Shown here: in pieces, positions 40,671-46,640 of the stretch
Layout: each line of letters opens with the position of its first letter
How positions within the stretch are numbered: position 1 is the first letter of the stretch
Assembly: GCA_001781415.1 (NCBI GenBank)
Contig: MFLT01000008.1
Location: 1-52,903 of the forward strand
Reading direction: 5' to 3'
DNA: 52,903 bases
Source: Candidatus Kaiserbacteria bacterium RIFCSPLOWO2_01_FULL_45_25
Lineage (GTDB): Bacteria > Patescibacteriota > Minisyncoccia > Phycocordibacterales > UBA918
Notes under the pieces: generated by a model
What the model saw: only the letters and a program-made list of their open reading frames with translations
Database searches by the model: none
What the model was told of the DNA's origin: nothing
Made by a program: the position numbers and the translations under genes

Positions 40671-40731
40671 ACATTCAATATTCTTAGCTATTCTGGTAAG
40701 CATGCGCCACAAGCGTGACGTTGCTACCTTA

Positions 40732-40760
40732 ATGATACGAGAGCTATCCCCACCCGTCAA
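40732..40760 (-). promoter_or_regulatory. Promoter for the KH gene, TTGACG-N17-TATCAT
   Basis: Minus strand ttgacg ggtggggatagctctcg tatcat. Confidence 0.55.
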
Positions 40761-40761
40761 C

Positions 40762-40790
40762 ACAAAACCGTGTGTAAAGAACACACGGTT
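40762..40790 (-). terminator. Intrinsic terminator after rpsP
   Basis: Minus strand AACCGTGTGTtctttACACACGGTTTTGTG. Confidence 0.7.
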
Positions 40791-40807
40791 TGTTTGAAAA
40801 TATGTAG

Positions 40808-41242
40808 TTAAGCAGCAACTTCTTCGGTCTTAGCCTCTTCTGCTGCTACTTCAGGCTCTGCCTCGGCTGCGGCTTTCGCTGCTTCTTCGGCTTCCTTTGC
40901 TGCCTTGGCATCGGCTTCGGCCTTGGCCTTAGCTTCTGCTTCAGCCTTAAGCTTAGCTTCGTCGATGATTGGAGACTTCTTTGGAAGTACGTTCTTCTTG
41001 CGTCCTTCGATAACTCCTTGCGCTACGAGCATGTTGTATACAGTGTCTGAAGGTTGAACTCCTTTACTGATCCAATGCTTAGCTTTTTCTTTATCAATGA
41101 TGATAGTTCCGAGCTTTGGTTCGTATGAACCGAGTAGGTCTACACTGCGTCCTCGTGAGGCCGCGTTTCGTGAATCAGTAACAATCAACCGGTATGACGG
41201 GTTGTTCTTGCGGCCAATTCGTTGCAATCGCATCTTTAACAT
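40808..41242 (-). CDS. rpsP: 30S ribosomal protein S16 with Ala/Glu/Lys-rich C-terminal extension
   Basis: MLKMRLQRIGRKNNPSYRLIVTDSRNAASRG...DLLGSYEP; tail KAEAEAKAKAEADAKAAKEAEEAAKAAAEAE. Confidence 0.95.
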   Translation of the reverse strand: MLKMRLQRIGRKNNPSYRLIVTDSRNAASRGRSVDLLGSYEPKLGTIIIDKEKAKHWISKGVQPSDTVYNMLVAQGVIEGRKKNVLPKKSPIIDEAKLKAEAEAKAKAEADAKAAKEAEEAAKAAAEAEPEVAAEEAKTEEVAA

Positions 41243-41344
41243 AGTGGCGCTAGAGTATCAGATACTGGTTATTTGGTCAAGGACTGACATCTTAATCTGG
41301 TTGTGATACCCTACGCAAAGACCAGAACCTTCAAAGGAACACCT

Positions 41345-41983
41345 ATGAACAGAGCTGACTCCATCCACGAAAGTGGTGAGCTCAGCCTAGAGTTCACCAA
41401 AATCCTTACCCAGGCTGGAATTACCAAGTTTAAAGCCTTAGCAAAATACACCCGTTTCGGTCTCCGAACCAAGATACCAAAGCTGAAAGTGCGCCACCTA
41501 GCCAATCTAGAATGGTCACTTAAAATACGAGGTCTGGATTTTGTGCCAGACTTCAGTATTCGACTCGATGATTTCATCAACCAAAGGAAACTGTTTAATC
41601 TCTGGAAACAAGGTGTCTACACCTATCAGGAGCTTGATCGACTACCATTTGAGAAATTTGTCGAGGCCATGGGCGGACCCCAATCACGCTTCTTCAGAAA
41701 CAAGTCTGCGGCGAAACAGTGGGTGGAAAAGAATAAACTTTCTAACAAAAAGCGACTTGGACTCCCCCACCTCACCCAAACTACTGCTGAGCTACTATAT
41801 AAAGGTGGCATCGGGAGCCTAAATCAGCTTGCCAAGAAACCGGACCTTGAGCTCGCGAAAATACTGCAACCAGGTTTTGGGACCACAAAGACCGCACTCA
41901 AACTACTCACAAGAGCCCGGCTGGTCGAAATCAAATACGCACTTTATAAAGACGGAATCGACCGTCCTTGTATGCCGCTCTAA
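41345..41983 (+). CDS. Hypothetical protein with helical repeats resembling RNAP alpha-CTD/helix-hairpin-helix modules
   Basis: Recurring pattern, e.g. AELLYKGGIGSLNQLAKKPDLELAKILQPGFGTTKTALKLLTRARL; internal ATG after aaaggaacacct. Confidence 0.5.
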   Translation: MNRADSIHESGELSLEFTKILTQAGITKFKALAKYTRFGLRTKIPKLKVRHLANLEWSLKIRGLDFVPDFSIRLDDFINQRKLFNLWKQGVYTYQELDRLPFEKFVEAMGGPQSRFFRNKSAAKQWVEKNKLSNKKRLGLPHLTQTTAELLYKGGIGSLNQLAKKPDLELAKILQPGFGTTKTALKLLTRARLVEIKYALYKDGIDRPCMPL

Positions 41984-42023
41984 TTTTTTAGGGCGGTTTT
42001 TTTATTATGAAAATTTATATAAA

Positions 42024-42265
42024 GAAAATGCTTCGTGTCGCAAAAGCGAGCACGAAGCATGAAATTGGTCGACCGGGTAGAACCTAGCAGTATGAACCAC
42101 ATGAACTAATTGATTGCAGGCAATTGGGGTAAACCTGGAGAAACTGCAGCCAATCTAGATCGATGCAAAAAGACAACCCGCGGGAAAAGTCTCATGCATT
42201 GCATTTGACTTAGCTGGTCATGCCGCAGACTGCTGGCAACTACTCAATGAACTACCTGGCCGACC
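42024..42265 (-). ncRNA. Structured ncRNA unit 1 of tandem array
   Basis: Minus strand: TTGACA at 42292-42297, weak -10; ends pair attggtcggccaggtag/ctacccggtcgaccaat (42252-42268/42064-42080); terminator ATGCTTCGTG..CACGAAGCATTTTCTTT. Confidence 0.6.
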
Positions 42266-42302
42266 AATACCTTAGTATCAAAATAATTATATGTCAACCA
42301 AA

Positions 42303-42517
42303 GAAAAAGCCCCGTGCCGCAAGATGCAGACACGGGGCTATGAAGTTGGACCGGATGAACGTCGAGTAGTTATCCAAAGAGACACAGAACGCACATCGAT
42401 AGCAGTAGGCAGCCGCCGTCAATATGTCTAACACAATGGTCATCCGTAAACCGTTAAGAGCTGTGGTGCAGGCTGTCAGCGGTCAGGCTAAGTACTCATG
42501 TTGACGCCATCCGATCC
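42303..42517 (-). ncRNA. Structured ncRNA unit 2 of tandem array
   Basis: Minus strand: TTGACA-N17-TACTTT (42524-42552); ends pair ggatcggatggcgtc/gacgttcatccggtcc; terminator AGCCCCGTGtc..gcCACGGGGCTTTTTCTTT. Confidence 0.65.
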
Positions 42518-42555
42518 GCGTCTAAAGTAAATCAAAATCACGAAGTTGTCAAGGC

Positions 42556-42894
42556 GAAAGAAGAATCCCGAAGCGCAAGCGCTTCGGGACATGTAGGGGG
42601 AACAAAAGCAATATACACCCAACATTCATGCATAAGTAACAGGAGGCCCCTGCTCAGTAGTTACGCGCCTAATTTTGGCCGAAGCCAAAACTGACCTTAA
42701 ACAGACTGAGCGCCCCAAGCACACGCGGCCACCTAGGTGTCCGCCAGCCCAAACGAGCAACCAAGCTTACATACGGTGTATTTCAACCGCTGCAGAAACT
42801 TGGTTTTGCATAAATTCTGACCAAGCTGATCCAGAAGGATGATACGTACGTCGGTACAACCTGCACCCTATTTACGATACTGCTTTTTATTCCA
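42556..42894 (-). ncRNA. Structured ncRNA unit 3 of tandem array
   Basis: Minus strand: TTGACA-N17-TACTTT (42901-42929); ends pair ggaataaaaagcagtat/atattgcttttgttcc; internal UUCG hairpin ttttggcttcggccaaaa; terminator TCCCGAAGCGcttgCGCTTCGGGATTCTTCTTT. Confidence 0.65.
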
Positions 42895-42931
42895 GGTATT
42901 AAAGTACAGCCACGACAATATGATGTCAATA

Positions 42932-43086
42932 AAATAAAAGCCCCAAGATACGCGTACGCACTTGGAGCTATAATTGGGGAGAGACGATTACTTTCAGTCT
43001 AACCGAAGTCAGAATGACATAGGTGATGGACTTTGCAACTGCTTTCACAATTGGTCAGATACATCGGTCAGGAACCGCCTCTGTGT
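42932..43086 (-). ncRNA. Structured ncRNA unit 4 of tandem array
   Basis: Minus strand: TTGACA-N16-TAGATT (43092-43119); ends pair gaggcggtt/aatcgtctc; internal UUCG hairpin tctgacttcggttaga; terminator AGCTCCAAG..CTTGGGGCTTTTATTTT. Confidence 0.62.
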
Positions 43087-43142
43087 GTATTAATCTACAC
43101 CCTATAGCCTAGCTGTCAAGCCTGTGCTACTCTAAGCGGCAC

Positions 43143-45083
43143 ATGTCAAATACTACGAATTTTGAAGGGCCAATTATGGTCCGTGGTAAAGGAACTGGTT
43201 TTGTAAACCATCCAGACCACGCTGAAGATATTATTATTGAACGAGAAAACCTCGGCTTTGCGCTTGATGGCGACATTGTAATGGTTGAACTCAAAAAGAA
43301 AGTTCCGGGCAAGCGTCAGGAAGGTAAAGTTGTCGAAGTTACCAAAGCTGCCTACCGAGAACTCATCGGTACTATTAAAGAGCGAAAAATTGACGGTAAG
43401 ACCGTCCCCTACCTCCAGCCAGACAACGGGCGCATTCACATCCGACCAATCGTTCCTGATGCCACACCTAGTGACATCAGCATGAAGGTAGTAGTTGAGA
43501 TTACTAAGTGGACTGAACCTCTCCTCGACCCAGTAGCAAAAATAACCGAAACCCTCGGACACGCTGGCGATCATGAGACTGAGATGCAAGCCATCATTCG
43601 CTCAGGTGGATTCTCAAAAGAATTCCCAGAGTCAGTCCAGAAGGCTGCTCAAGAACTCTTTGCTACCAAAGAGCAGATTTTTGCTGAAGCTATTGCCGAC
43701 CCTAAACGTCGTGACATCCGTGGTATCACCACCATGACCATCGACCCAGTTGATGCCAAGGACTTTGACGATGCCCTTTCCTGCCAGACACTTCCAAACG
43801 GTAACTATGAAATTGGTATTCATATCGCTGACGTGTCCCACTACGTACGAGACAATGATGGTATTGATGAGGAAGCTAAAGAACGTGCTACTTCTGTCTA
43901 CCTCGTAGACCGAGTGATTCCGATGTTGCCAGAAATTCTCAGTAACGACCTCTGTTCATTGCGACCAAACGAGGACCGACTTTCCTTCTCAGCTATTTTT
44001 GAACTTACTCCAGATGCACATATTGTGAACGCCTGGTACGGACAGACCATCATGCACTCAGACAAGCGCTTTAGTTACGAAGAAGCACAAGAAGTGCTCG
44101 ACAAACAAGACGGGCCATACCTAGCTGAACTCAATATCATGATGACACTCGGACGCAAGCTCCGCCAAAAGCGTTATGCGCAAGGTGCTATTGCTTTTGA
44201 GTCTGCTGAAGTTAAGTTTGAACTTGATGAACGTGGTGCTCCAATCCGAGCGTATAAGAAAGAACGCGTGGAAACCATGCTTATGATTGAGGACTTCATG
44301 CTTCTCGCCAACCGCGAAGTAGCTACCCACATCTACAATCTATCAAAAGACAAAGGCAAAGAACTCGCCTTTATTTACCGTATTCACGACACCCCAGACC
44401 CAGACAAAGTTGAAGAGCTTGGTATGTTCCTCCGCGCTATTGGTTATGAATTTGAAACTCATAAAGGAATTGTTAAGGCTACTACTATCAATAAACTTCT
44501 TAAAGAAGTGGCTGGTAAGCCAGAAGAAAACCTCATCAAGACGGCCAGTATTCGCACCATGGCCAAAGCCGTGTATTCAACGAAGAACATTGGACACTTT
44601 GGTCTAGCGTTTAAGTTCTACACTCACTTCACCTCACCAATTCGTCGCTACCCCGACCTCATGGCTCACCGTATGCTTCGTAAGCACCTTGATGGTTCAG
44701 TCATTGGACCAAAGGAACTAGCTACCTACGAGCGTATGTCTATCAAGTCTTCACAGCGTGAAATGGAAGCAGTGTCAGCTGAACGTGACTCAATTAAGTT
44801 TAAGCAAGTAGAATACTTGATGAACAAAATCGGCGAGACCTTCGCTGGTGTTATCACTGGTGTGACTGACTGGGGTATCTATGTCCAAGAAGAGTCTTGT
44901 CTAGCTGATGGTATGGTGCGTCTTGCTTCAATCAAGAGTGACTACTTCGAACACGAAGCTAGTCAGTACCGCATTAAAGGCCAAAAGACCGGCAAAGTCT
45001 ACCGCCTCGGAGATAAGGTAACTGTTAAGCTCATCGCCGCCGATAAAGAGGCTCGCCAACTTGATTTTGAACTAGTAGCTTAA
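43143..45083 (+). CDS. rnr: Ribonuclease R (RNase II family)
   Basis: TMTIDPVDAKDFDDALSC, IGIHIADVSHYV, FTSPIRRYPDLMAHRML, C-terminal S1-like domain. Confidence 0.95.
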   Translation: MSNTTNFEGPIMVRGKGTGFVNHPDHAEDIIIERENLGFALDGDIVMVELKKKVPGKRQEGKVVEVTKAAYRELIGTIKERKIDGKTVPYLQPDNGRIHIRPIVPDATPSDISMKVVVEITKWTEPLLDPVAKITETLGHAGDHETEMQAIIRSGGFSKEFPESVQKAAQELFATKEQIFAEAIADPKRRDIRGITTMTIDPVDAKDFDDALSCQTLPNGNYEIGIHIADVSHYVRDNDGIDEEAKERATSVYLVDRVIPMLPEILSNDLCSLRPNEDRLSFSAIFELTPDAHIVNAWYGQTIMHSDKRFSYEEAQEVLDKQDGPYLAELNIMMTLGRKLRQKRYAQGAIAFESAEVKFELDERGAPIRAYKKERVETMLMIEDFMLLANREVATHIYNLSKDKGKELAFIYRIHDTPDPDKVEELGMFLRAIGYEFETHKGIVKATTINKLLKEVAGKPEENLIKTASIRTMAKAVYSTKNIGHFGLAFKFYTHFTSPIRRYPDLMAHRMLRKHLDGSVIGPKELATYERMSIKSSQREMEAVSAERDSIKFKQVEYLMNKIGETFAGVITGVTDWGIYVQEESCLADGMVRLASIKSDYFEHEASQYRIKGQKTGKVYRLGDKVTVKLIAADKEARQLDFELVA

Positions 45084-45091
45084 GGAGAAAT

Positions 45092-45126
45092 AAAGATGGC
45101 CACGCACCAAAGATGCGTGGCCATTT
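45092..45126 (+). terminator. Intrinsic terminator of rnr
   Basis: aagATGGCCACGCAccaaagaTGCGTGGCCATttttag. Confidence 0.88.
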
Positions 45127-45182
45127 TTAGAACATCTTCGACCCAAACTTGATATTGAATTAATTGGTTGTATAGTAATTAG

Positions 45183-45424
45183 GGAGTTCGCTCCTTTCAT
45201 TGCAATGATTCCACTCTCCACCTAACGTCTCCCCGCGCCATTAGAGTACACGATAATGTTTGAATGAGGTCGCTACTCAATCAGGTTTTATCAGACGGGT
45301 CGGTTCGAGGTCTTGAACAAGGTGATCTGATGAGTCCTACTATGCAGCCGTGGACTGCGAACTATGGCTAAGACACCTGCCTATCCCACCACAGCATGAG
45401 ACTAACCCTCTCATGCTGTTTTTA
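45183..45424 (+). ncRNA. Orphan structured ncRNA of about 240 nt
   Basis: TTGATA(45149-45154)-N16-TATAGT(45171-45176), 5' hairpin GGGAGttcgCTCC, internal stems atcaga/tctgat enclosing gttc/gaac, terminator ACAGCATGAGActaacccTCTCATGCTGTTTTT; no convincing ORF. Confidence 0.6.
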
Positions 45425-45430
45425 TATTAA

Positions 45431-45493
45431 AACAAAACCCACCAAGTGGTGGGTTTTTTAATCTTGAAGGAGGTTCGACCTCCTTCAAGATTG
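45431..45493 (-). terminator. Double hairpin terminator region for the 45520-45759 gene
   Basis: aatcttgaaggaggttcgacctccttcaagatt and aaaacccaccaagtggtgggtttttt. Confidence 0.75.
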
Positions 45494-45519
45494 GTGGGTT
45501 GTTGTCCAGCAGACTGGAT

Positions 45520-45759
45520 TTAAGACGCGGTTATGGCCGCGTTGAGCTCAGCCAGAGACAGGCCGACCTCTTTCAGGAGGTCGTCGACCACCTTCTTGTG
45601 CAGAGTGAGACATTCAGTCTCGCTGAGGATCGCTCCCAAGAGGAGCATTTTTGCCGACAACATGTCATTGCGGGCAACCAAAACCTGAAAGGCTTCCTGG
45701 CCTGGGAGGCTCAGGTGTTGCTCAGACAGACGATACAGTTCCTCAAGATTTTTAGCCAT
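45520..45759 (-). CDS. Hypothetical 79-aa helical protein
   Basis: MAKNLEELYRLSEQHLSLPGQEAFQVLVARNDMLSAKMLLLGAILSE; ggagg RBS; flanked by terminator. Confidence 0.6.
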   Translation of the reverse strand: MAKNLEELYRLSEQHLSLPGQEAFQVLVARNDMLSAKMLLLGAILSETECLTLHKKVVDDLLKEVGLSLAELNAAITAS

Positions 45760-45902
45760 AAGGCCTCCGTAATATAAAAAACAAAGAAAGGGCGTGAATT
45801 AACCAACCAGAACTATACCATAAATCTTAATAAATACTAGATATTAAAATTTTCCATAAGAAAAGGTGGCGCACTTTGAAGCTGAATCTGCTCCGACAGT
45901 TT

Positions 45903-45931
45903 TTGACATTTAATTAAAAGTGTGCTACTAT
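45903..45931 (+). promoter_or_regulatory. Sigma70-type promoter TTGACA-N17-TACTAT with TGTGC extension
   Basis: ttgaca tttaattaaaagtgtgc tactat. Confidence 0.7.
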
Positions 45932-45977
45932 TGTAACAGTCTCGATCCTCTCATCATCACCCACTTCTGGAGAACAC

Positions 45978-46295
45978 ATGTCCACTTCCATCGAAAACAA
46001 AGCCCTCTTTGCCATTGTCGGTCTGCTCACACTGCATGCCGCCGTCAAATTCTTTGGCTTTGGTATGGACCTTTACACGCTCACGCAAATGGTCAAGGCT
46101 GTTCCGGCCATACTGCTTCTAGGAGCAGGCTACGGTCTGGTTTTGTACTTTGCAGGTGTCGTGATTTACGGCACAAGCACAGTCAAGCGTCGCGTGCGTA
46201 GCTTGGCGGTAGCCCTGGTCCGAGGAGCCTCCCTCACAGCACTTTTCTACATCCTTATGTGGACGGCACATCAAATTTTGCACATGTTTGTGTAA
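45978..46295 (+). CDS. Hypothetical membrane protein (about 3 TM)
   Basis: 105 aa, hydrophobic segments; ctggag RBS; promoter and terminator. Confidence 0.65.
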   Translation: MSTSIENKALFAIVGLLTLHAAVKFFGFGMDLYTLTQMVKAVPAILLLGAGYGLVLYFAGVVIYGTSTVKRRVRSLAVALVRGASLTALFYILMWTAHQILHMFV

Positions 46296-46320
46296 AACTG
46301 TACATCGATCCGCTTCAACA

Positions 46321-46354
46321 AGGCCCCGAACGCATTCGCGATTGGGGTCTTTCT
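46321..46354 (+). terminator. Intrinsic terminator
   Basis: aGGCCCCgaacgcattcgcgattGGGGTCttttctta-like hairpin. Confidence 0.65.
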
Positions 46355-46369
46355 TATTTTGATTTAGAC

Positions 46370-46530
46370 AAAAGAAAAGGCGCCGAAGTTTCCTTAAGCG
46401 CCCGCGGGACCTTGGAATTGAAACAATTCACTATATCCCTGACTCATTATCGCCTACGACATTGGACGGACGTTGGCACCCGACTTGTCTTACTGCAAAC
46501 GCAGGGCTATTGGAAATATATCACGGCTTT
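46370..46530 (-). ncRNA. Possible ncRNA with minus-strand terminator
   Basis: Minus-strand terminator GGCGCttaaggaaacttcGGCGCCTTTTCTTTT; small hairpins ctgcgtttgcag and gaattgtttcaattc; no supported CDS; promoter weak. Confidence 0.3.
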
Positions 46531-46552
46531 AAGTTATTTGGCAGCTCGCTAC

Positions 46553-46640
46553 AGTTGAATTCTCCCTTGTGGGTCGAATTCAACTAAGCGCCTGCATAAG
46601 TAAAATATGGTCGCACTACGTGCTCCCTATTTCTACTTAG
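46553..46640. repeat. Isolated copy of the two-hairpin repeat found at 14.7-15.15 kb
   Basis: AGTTGAATTC-TCCCTTGTGGGTC-GAATTCAACT then TAAGTAAAATATGGTCGCACTACGTGCTCC..TACTTA; overlaps the smc stop codon. Confidence 0.85.

Noticed and set aside
42556-42894. tmRNA or RNase P RNA
   Set aside because: No tmRNA CCA-type 3' end or tag ORF with stop was recognised, and no GAGGAAAGUCC/ACAGA-type RNase P motifs were seen by eye; a covariance search is still needed.
42024-43119. CRISPR array or tandem protein repeats as explanation of the repeated hairpins
   Set aside because: Units are long (about 200-370 bp), the hairpin sequences differ, and there are no uniform spacers. Promoter-RNA-terminator units fit much better.
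45301-45320. T-loop-like ggttcgaggtc suggesting a tRNA or tmRNA
   Set aside because: Flanking bases do not form a 5-bp T-stem, and no acceptor stem, anticodon arm or CCA end is present.
45327-45365. Hammerhead-ribozyme-like core ctgatgagtcc...ggac in the orphan ncRNA
   Set aside because: The required GAAA segment after stem II is not present (sequence reads ggactgcgaac), and no clear stem I/III with an NUH cleavage site was found.
46259-46558. 99-aa plus-strand ORF after the 45978 gene
   Set aside because: It starts inside another CDS, crosses a terminator hairpin, and has no coding-like composition.
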